A stretch of 44,585 nucleotides of DNA from CAKSQL01 sp045649415 (GTDB lineage Bacteria > Bacillota > Clostridia > UBA1381), in the NCBI GenBank assembly GCA_045649415.1, contig JAZRPY010000016.1, positions 1 to 44,585 on the forward strand. The letters run 5' to 3'. Shown here piece by piece: positions 15,612-23,392 of this stretch (within the stretch, counting starts at the first letter, position 1; each line of letters begins with the position of its first letter). The notes under the pieces were generated by a model that saw only the letters and a list, made by a program, of their open reading frames with translations, searched no databases and was not told the DNA's origin. The translations under genes and the position numbers were made by a program.

Positions 15612-17684
15612 ATGGTTACTGAGATATTTGGTCAAAATGTGTTTAACCTTTCAGTTATGAAGGAAAGACTCCCAAAAGCAGCATTAAAATCCTTAGAGGC
15701 TACCATTAAAAATGGTACGCCTCTTGAACCAAGCGTTGCAGAGGTTGTTGCCAATGCAATGAAGGATTGGGCAATAGAAAAGGGAGCTACTCACTACACC
15801 CATTGGTTCCAACCGATGACAGGTGCAACTGCAGAAAAGCACGATGCCTTTATCATTCCTGCAATGGATGGTAAGGTCATTATGGAATTTTCAGGCAAGG
15901 AGCTTATTAAGGGTGAGCCTGATGCATCAAGCTTTCCGTCAGGAGGGTTAAGAGCAACCTTTGAAGCAAGAGGTTACACTGCTTGGGACCCTACTGCCTT
16001 TGCTTTTATCAAGGATAATTCACTTTGTATTCCAACAACCTTTTACTCCTACACAGGTGAGGTGCTCGATAAGAAAACACCTCTTTTAAGGTCAATGGAG
16101 GCAGTTGGGAAGCAAGCGCTCAGGGTTTTGAAGTTCTTTAATCCTGAGGTTACAAGAGTTATTACATATGTAGGACCTGAACAGGAGTATTTCTTGATTG
16201 ATAAGGAGTACTATAAAAAGCGTAAGGACCTTATGCTCACAGGCAGAACTCTTTTCGGAGCAAGTCCAGCTAAGGGACAGGAGCTTGACGACCATTATTT
16301 CGGCACAATAAAGGAGAGAGTTTCTGCATATATGAAGGAGGTTGACGAGGAGCTTTGGAAGCTTGGAGTGCTTGCAAAAACCAAGCATAACGAGGTTGCT
16401 CCTGCACAACACGAGCTTGCACCTATTTTCTCTATTGCAAATGAAGCCTCTGACCATAATCAGCTCACAATGGAGGTTATGAAAAAGGTTGCAGACCATC
16501 ACGGTCTTGTGTGCCTGTTGCACGAAAAACCATTCAAGGGCATAAATGGCTCGGGCAAGCACAATAACTGGTCGTTGGGTACTAACACAGGTGAAAATCT
16601 GTTGAAGCCGGGTAAAAAGCCGATTGAAAACAAGAGATTTTTACTATTCCTGTCGGCAGTTATCAAGGCAGTTGATGAATATGGAGATTTGTTGAGAGTG
16701 TCCGTTGCAAAGCCGGGTAATGACCACCGACTTGGTGCTCATGAAGCACCACCTGCAATTATTTCGATGTTCTTGGGTGACCAATTGCAAGAGGTTGTTG
16801 ATGCAATAAAGCGCGGAGAATCCTCAATAAAACAAAATGCTGCAGTATTAGAGGCAGGCGTTGATTCTCTGCCTGTTATAAAGAAGGACACAACCGACAG
16901 AAACAGAACCTCACCTTTTGCATTCACAGGAAACAAATTCGAGTTCCGTTCACCTGGTTCAAGACAATCCATAGCAGGCGTCAATGTTGCAATTAACACA
17001 ATAGTTGCCGAGGAATTGTCGCAGTTTGCCGACAGACTTGAGGCATCGGATAATCCTGAAGAGGAGATTATGAAGCTTGTTCGTGACACTATTAAGGACC
17101 ACGAAAGAATTATATTCAATGGCAACAACTACACAGAGGAGTGGGTTTTAGAAGCTGAAAAAAGAGGCTTGCCTAACCTAAAAACAACTGTTGATGCATT
17201 GCCTGTGTATATTTCGGATAAGGTTGTTAATGTGTTTAATAAGCATGGGGTATTTACCGAGAACGAGTGTCATTCAAGATACGAAATTCTTTTAGAGGAT
17301 TATATAAAAACTCTGCATATTGAAGCACTTACTACACTTGAAATGGCAAATCAGGAGATTTTACCTGCTTGCATCAAATACACAAATGTGGTTGCAAAAT
17401 CCCTGATGCGTAAAAAGGAGCTTGGGGTTAAGGCGCCCAAGGAAACAGAAATGTTTGAAAAATTGAACTCCTTAACAGAGGAGCTTATGAGTGCGATTGA
17501 GGATATGGATGCTAAGGTCAAGGTTGCAGAGAGGGAAGATGGCTACGAGCTTGCAGTTTATTATAAGGATGCAATTATTCCTGCAATGGACAGAGTAAGA
17601 AACGCCGCAGACTATTTAGAAATGATGGTTGGTAAGGATTTCTGGCCATTCCCCACATATACAGATTTATTATATAAGGTATAA
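15612..17684 (+). CDS. glnN: Glutamine synthetase, type III
   Basis: ATP-dependent assimilation of ammonia into glutamine by the large GSIII enzyme found in Bacteroides, cyanobacteria and many Clostridia. 690 aa, far longer than GSI (about 450). Active-site segments: YVGPEQEYFLID, KHNEVAPAQHELAPIF, INGSGKHNNWSLGTNTGENL, GNDHRLGAHEAPPAI and NRTSPFAFTGNKFEFRSPG. The C-terminal helical region with KVKVAEREDGYELA is GSIII-specific. AAGGAGG lies close before the ATG. It is 49 bases after gpmI, possibly transcribed with it, and ends in a strong terminator. No nitrogen-control site was recognised. Confidence 0.95.
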   Translation: MVTEIFGQNVFNLSVMKERLPKAALKSLEATIKNGTPLEPSVAEVVANAMKDWAIEKGATHYTHWFQPMTGATAEKHDAFIIPAMDGKVIMEFSGKELIKGEPDASSFPSGGLRATFEARGYTAWDPTAFAFIKDNSLCIPTTFYSYTGEVLDKKTPLLRSMEAVGKQALRVLKFFNPEVTRVITYVGPEQEYFLIDKEYYKKRKDLMLTGRTLFGASPAKGQELDDHYFGTIKERVSAYMKEVDEELWKLGVLAKTKHNEVAPAQHELAPIFSIANEASDHNQLTMEVMKKVADHHGLVCLLHEKPFKGINGSGKHNNWSLGTNTGENLLKPGKKPIENKRFLLFLSAVIKAVDEYGDLLRVSVAKPGNDHRLGAHEAPPAIISMFLGDQLQEVVDAIKRGESSIKQNAAVLEAGVDSLPVIKKDTTDRNRTSPFAFTGNKFEFRSPGSRQSIAGVNVAINTIVAEELSQFADRLEASDNPEEEIMKLVRDTIKDHERIIFNGNNYTEEWVLEAEKRGLPNLKTTVDALPVYISDKVVNVFNKHGVFTENECHSRYEILLEDYIKTLHIEALTTLEMANQEILPACIKYTNVVAKSLMRKKELGVKAPKETEMFEKLNSLTEELMSAIEDMDAKVKVAEREDGYELAVYYKDAIIPAMDRVRNAADYLEMMVGKDFWPFPTYTDLLYKV

Positions 17685-17690
17685 AAAACA

Positions 17691-17722
17691 AAGCCTGACA
17701 CGATATCGTGTCAGGCTTTTAT
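17691..17722. terminator. Palindromic terminator between glnN and recR
   Basis: A 14-bp perfect palindrome (AAGCCTGACACGAT and its complement) has a T-run on the right and A-rich sequence on the left. It can serve both convergent transcripts. Confidence 0.9.
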
Positions 17723-17729
17723 AGTTTAT

Positions 17730-18326
17730 TTACATATCCTGTCTGCCTTCCATAGCTTTTATCAGAGTTATTTCGTCTGCATATTCCAAATCCCCGCCAA
17801 CAGGGATACCATGGGCAATTCTTGTGACTCTTATGCCCAAGGGTTGAATAAGCTTGGAAAGATAAACTGCAGTCGCAGTTCCACTGACTGTTGGATTAGT
17901 TGCCATAATGACCTCTTTAATTGAGGAGCTTGAAAGTCGTTCTAAAAGCTCCTTTATTTTTAAATCCTCAGGTGAAATTGAGTCCATAGGTGACAATGCT
18001 CCGTGGAGAACATGATAAAGTCCTGAATATTCCTTGGTTTTTTCAATTGCTGCAACATCCTTTGGCGATTCAACAACACATATCACAGAGTTGTCACGCT
18101 TTTGGGAGGAGCATATAGCACAAGGTGAGGTATCAGTTAAGTTCTGACACACAGGGCACAAAAACACATTGTTTTTTGCATCCATAATTCCACGAGCCAT
18201 ACCCTCAACCTCCTCCTTTGAAAGAGAGTCCAGGATATAAAAAGCAATCCTCTCGGCACTTTTTCTACCGATACCGGGGAGCTGTTCAAACTTTTCTATT
18301 AAAATTTCAATAGGTGCAACATGCAT
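17730..18326 (-). CDS. recR: Recombination mediator RecR
   Basis: DNA-repair protein of the RecFOR pathway that helps load RecA. 198 aa, the usual length. Helix-hairpin-helix segment FEQLPGIGRKSAERIAFYIL; C4 zinc finger CPVCQNLTDTSPCAIC; Toprim domain from VICVVESPKDVAAIE to YHVLHGALSPMD; and the C-terminal RVTRIAHGIPVGGDLEYAD. ATG 18326 is chosen for GGAAGG upstream and for MHVAPIEIL as the first residues. It is last of the dnaX-ybaB-recR block. Confidence 0.96.
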   Translation of the reverse strand: MHVAPIEILIEKFEQLPGIGRKSAERIAFYILDSLSKEEVEGMARGIMDAKNNVFLCPVCQNLTDTSPCAICSSQKRDNSVICVVESPKDVAAIEKTKEYSGLYHVLHGALSPMDSISPEDLKIKELLERLSSSSIKEVIMATNPTVSGTATAVYLSKLIQPLGIRVTRIAHGIPVGGDLEYADEITLIKAMEGRQDM

Positions 18327-18390
18327 ATTTTCACCTTCCTTTAAAAAAGCAGACACTTTTTTAAAAATTATAGTGCCTGTTTTTTATATG

Positions 18391-18744
18391 TTAGAATAAT
18401 CCTGGGATGTTCAAGCCACCTGTTAATGAGCTCATTCCCTCACTCATCATTTCCTCTGCCTTTTTCATAGCCTCATTTACTGCTGCCATAACAAGATCCT
18501 CTAAGGTTTCAACATCATCAGGATCCACTGCCTCAGGCTTGATTTTAATAGATTCAATCTGCTTTTTACCTGTTGCAACAACCTCAACCACACCACCACC
18601 TGATGATGCAGTAACAGTTTTTTCTTCTATTTCACTCTGGAGCTTTTCCATTTCCTCCTGCATCTTCTGAGCTTGCTTAATAACACTGCCCACATTTTGC
18701 TTTGTGTTCATTCCTGCTCCGTGAAAGCCCTTATATTTTCCCAT
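18391..18744 (-). CDS. YbaB/EbfC nucleoid-associated protein
   Basis: 117-aa DNA-binding protein forming a tweezer-like dimer, conserved between dnaX and recR. Features: coiled-coil helix KQAQKMQEEMEKLQSEIEEK, central SSGGGVVEVVATGKKQIESIKI, and DVETLEDLVMAAVNEAMKKAEEMM. The N-terminus has extra residues (MGKYKGFHGAG) before an internal Met at position 12. ATG 18744 is preferred because AAGGA precedes it. The tail is Gly/Leu rich (LTGGLNIPGLF), as usual. Confidence 0.93.
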   Translation of the reverse strand: MGKYKGFHGAGMNTKQNVGSVIKQAQKMQEEMEKLQSEIEEKTVTASSGGGVVEVVATGKKQIESIKIKPEAVDPDDVETLEDLVMAAVNEAMKKAEEMMSEGMSSLTGGLNIPGLF

Positions 18745-18781
18745 TTTTATTTTCCTTCTTTCTTATAATTTTTAGTTATTT

Positions 18782-20578
18782 TTAGTCCTCGTCGGTCTTA
18801 TATTCTTCTAATAGCTTTTCCTCATCAATATCTCTTTCATCTTCTTCAATATCAATCTGCTCAAAAGGCTCGGGCTTGTGACCAATAAAATCGGTACTAT
18901 CGGTAAGCTCGATTATTTCTGGAGTGTTTTGTATTAAAACATCAAGAGGGTCAGAGCTCTTGTGAGAGTTTCCAATACTATTATCAGGTGAGTCTGAATT
19001 ATCAGAGGATGCATCATTTGGTATCTGCCAGAAATCGATGATATTGTCCTCAATATCCTCATAATAACAGGTTTTGAAAACCAAATCTACGCCTGTGGTG
19101 ATATATGACTCGGTCTGAATTGATTTAATATAGGTGGAGGCTATTTTTTTGAGCATAGTTTCGCCTTCCTGATAAATCAAAATTATGCCCTCACAGTCAA
19201 TTGTGATTTTTCTGTTTAGTACTGAGCCTGCAATATACGGATATTTTTTTGCAATAGCCTGTGCAGTACGGTCCCATTTTCTTGCAGCCTGAACAACAGG
19301 TGAGGAGGAGGTCAGTATGGCTGGATTGATTGGTACATATAGTCTTGACGACACCTCTTTTTTCACCTTTTTTTCTTCCTCAGGCTTTTTTATCTCTTCC
19401 TTTTTCTCCTCCACAACCTTAACCACTCCGTTTTTTATCTGCTCCTCTAATTGCTCTATTCTTTCCAATAAAGCCTCTGTTGAAGAGTCAAGCTCGGGTT
19501 GTGTCAGCTTAATCAGGGATAACTCGTACACAGTTCTCGGATTTTTCAGCCACTTGGCATCCGCCTTGGCAGAGGTGAGAATGTCGATAGCCCTTGAAAT
19601 TTTTGAGAAGGTAGCCTTTTCTGCCTGTGCCTTTAATTTCCCCATTTCCTCAGCACTCTTCTGAATTAGCTTTTCAGGCTCGTTGGAAACCTTTAAAACA
19701 ATAAGGTCACGAAAATGTCCACATAGGGAGTCTATATACACATTCAGGTTTTTACCCTCCTGAGATAAATCATTCATTATATTAAGAATTTTGCTTGTGT
19801 TCTTGTTGATAAGTGCATCGGCAGAGGATATAACTGTGTCAATAGGAGTAGCACCCAAAACTGAAATAACACTGTCGTAGGTGATATTATTACCACATGC
19901 AGAAACACATCTTTCAAGAATACTAAGTCCGTCACGCATTGAGCCATCTGCAAAGCTTGCAAGTAATGGGTATGCATCCTCGGATATGTTAATTCCGTCA
20001 CCTGTTGCGATTTCCTTCATCCTTACTATTATGTTGTTAGGAGTTATGCGCTTGAAATCGAAGCGTTGGCAACGAGAAAGAATTGTTTCTGGTACCTTGT
20101 GTGCCTCGGTGGTTGCAAGAATGAATATAACATGCTCGGGAGGTTCTTCGAGTGTTTTCAAAAGTGCATTAAAAGCGCCTGTAGAAAGCATATGCACCTC
20201 GTCTATTATATACACTCTGTATTTTGTTTGGGTTGCAACATAATTGACATCCTCTAAAATATCCCTTATATTGTCCACGCCATTATTAGATGCAGCGTCT
20301 ATTTCGGAAATATCAAGAATACTCCCGTCCAATATACCACGACAGGTAGCACATTGGTTACAGGGTGAGCCATCAACGGGATGCTCACAATTGACAGCTC
20401 TTGATAATACCTTTGCGGCAGTTGTTTTACCTGTTCCTCTTGTGCCACAGAAAAGGTAGGCATGAGTTGTTCTTTCCGACATCACTTGATTTTTCAGAGT
20501 CTGGGTAATATGAGTCTGACCAATAATGTCATCAAATATCAAAGGTCGCCATTTTCTATATATTGCCTGATATGCCAA
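18782..20578 (-). CDS. dnaX: DNA polymerase III gamma/tau subunit
   Basis: Clamp-loader ATPase, 598 aa. Walker A GTRGTGKTTAAK; zinc module CEHPVDGSPCNQCATC; Walker B VYIIDEVHMLS; sensor segment ILATTEAHKVPETILSRCQRF. Domain III lies at about 245-360, then a Glu/Lys-rich linker, and an acidic C-terminal tau tail. The start is taken as TTG 20578: AAGGAGG is eight bases upstream and the protein opens with AYQAIYRKWRP, whereas GTG 20587 would overlap the ribosome site. Near 19368-19374 the linker holds A AAA AAG in the reading-frame register of the E. coli dnaX slippery site (see findings). It lies just downstream of ffs. Confidence 0.95.
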   Translation of the reverse strand: MAYQAIYRKWRPLIFDDIIGQTHITQTLKNQVMSERTTHAYLFCGTRGTGKTTAAKVLSRAVNCEHPVDGSPCNQCATCRGILDGSILDISEIDAASNNGVDNIRDILEDVNYVATQTKYRVYIIDEVHMLSTGAFNALLKTLEEPPEHVIFILATTEAHKVPETILSRCQRFDFKRITPNNIIVRMKEIATGDGINISEDAYPLLASFADGSMRDGLSILERCVSACGNNITYDSVISVLGATPIDTVISSADALINKNTSKILNIMNDLSQEGKNLNVYIDSLCGHFRDLIVLKVSNEPEKLIQKSAEEMGKLKAQAEKATFSKISRAIDILTSAKADAKWLKNPRTVYELSLIKLTQPELDSSTEALLERIEQLEEQIKNGVVKVVEEKKEEIKKPEEEKKVKKEVSSRLYVPINPAILTSSSPVVQAARKWDRTAQAIAKKYPYIAGSVLNRKITIDCEGIILIYQEGETMLKKIASTYIKSIQTESYITTGVDLVFKTCYYEDIEDNIIDFWQIPNDASSDNSDSPDNSIGNSHKSSDPLDVLIQNTPEIIELTDSTDFIGHKPEPFEQIDIEEDERDIDEEKLLEEYKTDED

Positions 20579-20623
20579 AGCTGTCACCTCCTTGATTATT
20601 TTATAATTTTATTATTAAAAAAA

Positions 20624-20741
20624 CGGCTCCGACCGAGTATAACCATAACACATCGAAAGCACTGCTTATTGCTGCTTGGTTCCCCATCTGACAAGGTTCA
20701 CAGGTTTCAATCGCACGGGCTCGGTCATCATCGCCGACCGT
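20624..20741 (-). ncRNA. ffs: Signal recognition particle RNA (small type)
   Basis: The minus strand carries the conserved SRP domain IV sequence: GTGAACC, TTGTCAGA, GGAA, then AAGCAGCAATAAG, ending CTTTCGATGTG. The outer ends pair (CGGTCGGCGA... with ...CTCGGTCGGAGCCG), followed by a T-run at 20617-20623 that ends transcription. The location directly upstream of dnaX is classical in Firmicutes. This small form lacks an Alu domain. Ends are approximate. Confidence 0.93.
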
Positions 20742-20770
20742 TTTTAGAATAGTATATCCTTAACTATTAT

Positions 20771-20799
20771 ATTATAATATATTTTTTAAAAAACTGCAA
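20771..20799 (-). promoter_or_regulatory. Possible promoter of ffs
   Basis: On the minus strand TTGCAG, a 17-base spacer and TATAAT lie 30 bases before the first paired base of the SRP RNA. A second hexamer, TATACT, lies nearer at about 20753-20758. Confidence 0.5.
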
Positions 20800-20840
20800 T
20801 AGATTTTATAATTTTTTTCTGGAATTTAATATTTTAGAAT

Positions 20841-22175
20841 TTAATCCTCCATTTTGTAAATCACAACGCCTGTTGATGCCTTTGGGAAAATAAAGATTGA
20901 CTTCTCGGGCATTCTTTCGTGCGCATTTGCCACACCGCAAATCTGGTTGGCACGAACAGGGTTCAGAACGAACATACAAGAGGCTTCTCCTGATTTCACC
21001 TTTGCCTCACCAACAGAGGAACGGGTGGTATATTCAACATTTTCCAAAACCTGTTCTTTGTCCATATCAAGAAGGTCACCAAAAACTATATAATTCATAA
21101 CTGTTGTATCAAGGGAGCGATAATCCTCAGATGCATCAGGCATATATGCTTTCAAAGCTTCCTTTCCTGTGAAGGTCAGTCTGTAGAAGTAGTTACCACC
21201 ACAATACAGAGCAAAAATAACATCGCTTCTTGTGGTTGCAATCTGTTTTTTCATAGTATCCACAAATTCCTGACTCTGAATATCCACAATTATTTTTTCT
21301 ATTTTGAAATAGTCCTGAGCGCAGGCAATGAAAAAGTCCTCGAAAAATTTCTTTTTTGATTTTATAAGTCTGTGAACAGGAAGCTGAATAAGTCCGTCAT
21401 CAAAGGCATTGGTAAAAAGAGTCATAATATAGTTGTACCCTTCTTTGCCTGTGTGATTAGGATTATTTTTTTCGCATTCCTTTTTGTATGCAAGACTCAC
21501 CTCATACCTCGTTTGCCCATCAGCAATAAAAAATGTTTGCTTTTTCAATGCTTTTTGGATAAACTTGATATTTTGTGCATCGGAAATCACCCACACTCTC
21601 TGACTTACATCCTCACCTATAATATTTTCGTGAGTTTTAAATTCCATATCAGGCTTGTGGTCCTCGGATATTTCCTTTAATTTGTTCATAAGAGCCTTTT
21701 CATATTCCATATATATACAATTTATCATACTGAAATTGGATTGGGTATTTTTTAAAAGCTCATATCTTGCAGGCTTTCTGTCCTCATTCGGCTTTTCGCA
21801 TTGCATAATATTTCCTGAGTTTAAATCTTCAAGCTCCAACAAGCCAACAAGTCCTAAATTTTTAAAGGTTGTATTTTTATATGTAACCTCCTGCTCATAT
21901 AGATAAAAGCAAGGGTTTTCGTCCTTAACAAGAACATTTTTCGAAATCCACTCCTCAAGATGAGAGGAAGCTCGTGTGAAGCAATTGTTAATGTCACTAT
22001 CCCCTGATAGTTTCACGCCCTTGTTGAGTCTTACCACATTATAATCATTGGCAGAATAGAGCTTGTTTTGCTCTTCCTCGGAAATAGTGTCATAAGGTGG
22101 AGCCATAACCAAGCCTAAGTCGTCAATTTTATCCTGATTGAATCGATATCCGTTAAATGGAATAACATTTGCCAT
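20841..22175 (-). CDS. DUF1015 family protein
   Basis: 444-aa soluble protein of the DUF1015 family, whose biochemical function I cannot state. The family signature is evident: ANVIPFNGYRFN at the N-terminus, VMAPPYDTISEEEQNKLY, the N-terminal YNVVRLN, then FIADGQTRYEVSLAYKKE in the middle and a C-terminal VLNPVRANQICGVANAHERMPEKS with FFPK-like FIFPKASTGVVIY. ATG 22175 has GGGAGG upstream, and longer versions from 22238 would add an unlikely Cys/Lys-rich stretch. Monocistronic on the minus strand, between ffs and a small plus-strand gene. Confidence 0.88.
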   Translation of the reverse strand: MANVIPFNGYRFNQDKIDDLGLVMAPPYDTISEEEQNKLYSANDYNVVRLNKGVKLSGDSDINNCFTRASSHLEEWISKNVLVKDENPCFYLYEQEVTYKNTTFKNLGLVGLLELEDLNSGNIMQCEKPNEDRKPARYELLKNTQSNFSMINCIYMEYEKALMNKLKEISEDHKPDMEFKTHENIIGEDVSQRVWVISDAQNIKFIQKALKKQTFFIADGQTRYEVSLAYKKECEKNNPNHTGKEGYNYIMTLFTNAFDDGLIQLPVHRLIKSKKKFFEDFFIACAQDYFKIEKIIVDIQSQEFVDTMKKQIATTRSDVIFALYCGGNYFYRLTFTGKEALKAYMPDASEDYRSLDTTVMNYIVFGDLLDMDKEQVLENVEYTTRSSVGEAKVKSGEASCMFVLNPVRANQICGVANAHERMPEKSIFIFPKASTGVVIYKMED

Positions 22176-22349
22176 TTTAAAATATCCTCCCATAATTTTT
22201 TTACATATCATTTTACAACAAAAGGGAGATTTCGTCAATAAAATTTGAAAAAATTACAATAAATTATTTTGATTTATTTATTGTATTTTTAATTCATAAG
22301 GGGATAATAAATTTATAAAATAAAATGTAAAGGAAGGAATGGGGATAAA

Positions 22350-22529
22350 ATGAAAAAAACAATAGGCTTTATAGGTGGAGTAACAACAGGCTTGATGGTT
22401 GGTGCAGCAGTCACCATGATGATGGACCCTGTATCAGACAGGCAACGCCACAAGCTCCAGAAAAAAACCGAGGGTGTTTTTAAAAGCATTGGTGGAGTTA
22501 TCGATACTGCTATGGAAATTATGCGATAA
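22350..22529 (+). CDS. Small YtxH-like membrane-anchored protein
   Basis: 59-aa protein beginning MKKTIGFIGGVTTGLMVGAA, with a Gly-rich hydrophobic N-terminal segment (about 4-24). A charged part follows (DPVSDRQRHKLQKK) and then an amphipathic helix (VFKSIGGVIDTAMEIM). This pattern matches short YtxH-like (gas-vesicle/stress-protein-like) proteins of Firmicutes. AAGGAAGGAATGGGG precedes the ATG and a strong terminator follows at once, so it is a monocistronic gene. Function unknown. Two minus-strand genes flank it. Confidence 0.7.
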   Translation: MKKTIGFIGGVTTGLMVGAAVTMMMDPVSDRQRHKLQKKTEGVFKSIGGVIDTAMEIMR

Positions 22530-22530
22530 T

Positions 22531-22572
22531 TAAAAAAGACAGAAACAAAAATTTTGTTTCTGTCTTTTTTTA
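22531..22572. terminator. Bidirectional terminator
   Basis: Long stem AAAAAAGACAGAAACAAAA with its complement, closing on ATT. A-run on the left and T-run on the right. It ends both the small YtxH-like gene and lgt. Confidence 0.92.
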
Positions 22573-22576
22573 ATTT

Positions 22577-23374
22577 TTATTTAAGGCTTTCCTTTTTGTT
22601 AAGCAACACCAGCATAACAATTGAAAGTATAACTGCAATAAGTGCCACAAGCTGAGAAATTCCCAGAATGTTGGGAATAAGCCACAGGATATATTGTGGT
22701 TGTCGTACTCCTTCAAGGAAAAATCTTCCCAATCCATACCACAGGCAATAGAAGAAGAAAACTTGTCCGTCTGCCTTTTTCTTGTCACGGAAAACAACCA
22801 AAAGTATAAACCCCAATAAATTCCAGAGGGATTCATATAAAAACAAGGGATGAACTCCTGCTGCTCCGTTTATTGACATTCCCCAGGGAAGAGAGGTTTC
22901 TCTGCCATAGACCTCCACATTAACAAAATTTCCCCATCGTCCTATACATTGACCTATCAAAAGTCCCGGTGAGCATACATCAAAAACCTTTAGTGGTTTT
23001 AGCTTTTTGATTTTGGAATATACATATGCAGTCAGGACTGCGCCGATTATAGCACCATATATTGCGATGCCACCCTCCCAGATTTTAAAAATATTCAATA
23101 TATTTCCGTCTAAGGATTTCCAATCAAAAACAACATAATATATTCTTGCACATATAACCCCGAAAACCAGTCCCCAACAGGCAATGTCAAAGACACAATC
23201 CTTTGGGACACCTCTTTTTTCACAGGTGAAATACACAAATGCAAGACCCGATAAAAAGCCTGTTAAAATGATTATGGCATACCAATATATGTCCTTTCCG
23301 AAAATGGAAAACGCCACTCTGTTTATTTTAAGAGAAAAATCAAAAAGACCGGGAAAGGAGATAATGTTTGTCAT
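22577..23374 (-). CDS. lgt: Prolipoprotein diacylglyceryl transferase
   Basis: Integral membrane enzyme that moves a diacylglyceryl group from phosphatidylglycerol onto the lipobox cysteine of prolipoproteins. 265 aa, about seven membrane helices. The Lgt signature GRWGNFVNVEVYGRETSLPWG is at about residues 142-162, followed by VHPLFLYESLWNL, then the last helix ILSIVMLVLLN. A lipoprotein substrate is encoded in this window at 39095-39784. It is 18 bases downstream of tex on the same strand, so probably cotranscribed. Confidence 0.95.
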   Translation of the reverse strand: MTNIISFPGLFDFSLKINRVAFSIFGKDIYWYAIIILTGFLSGLAFVYFTCEKRGVPKDCVFDIACWGLVFGVICARIYYVVFDWKSLDGNILNIFKIWEGGIAIYGAIIGAVLTAYVYSKIKKLKPLKVFDVCSPGLLIGQCIGRWGNFVNVEVYGRETSLPWGMSINGAAGVHPLFLYESLWNLLGFILLVVFRDKKKADGQVFFFYCLWYGLGRFFLEGVRQPQYILWLIPNILGISQLVALIAVILSIVMLVLLNKKESLK

Positions 23375-23392
23375 TTCAAAGCACCACCTTTA

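Noticed and set aside
20587..20587. GTG as the start of dnaX
   Set aside because: It overlaps the AAGGAG ribosome site; TTG 20578 has proper spacing and begins at AYQAIYRKWRP.
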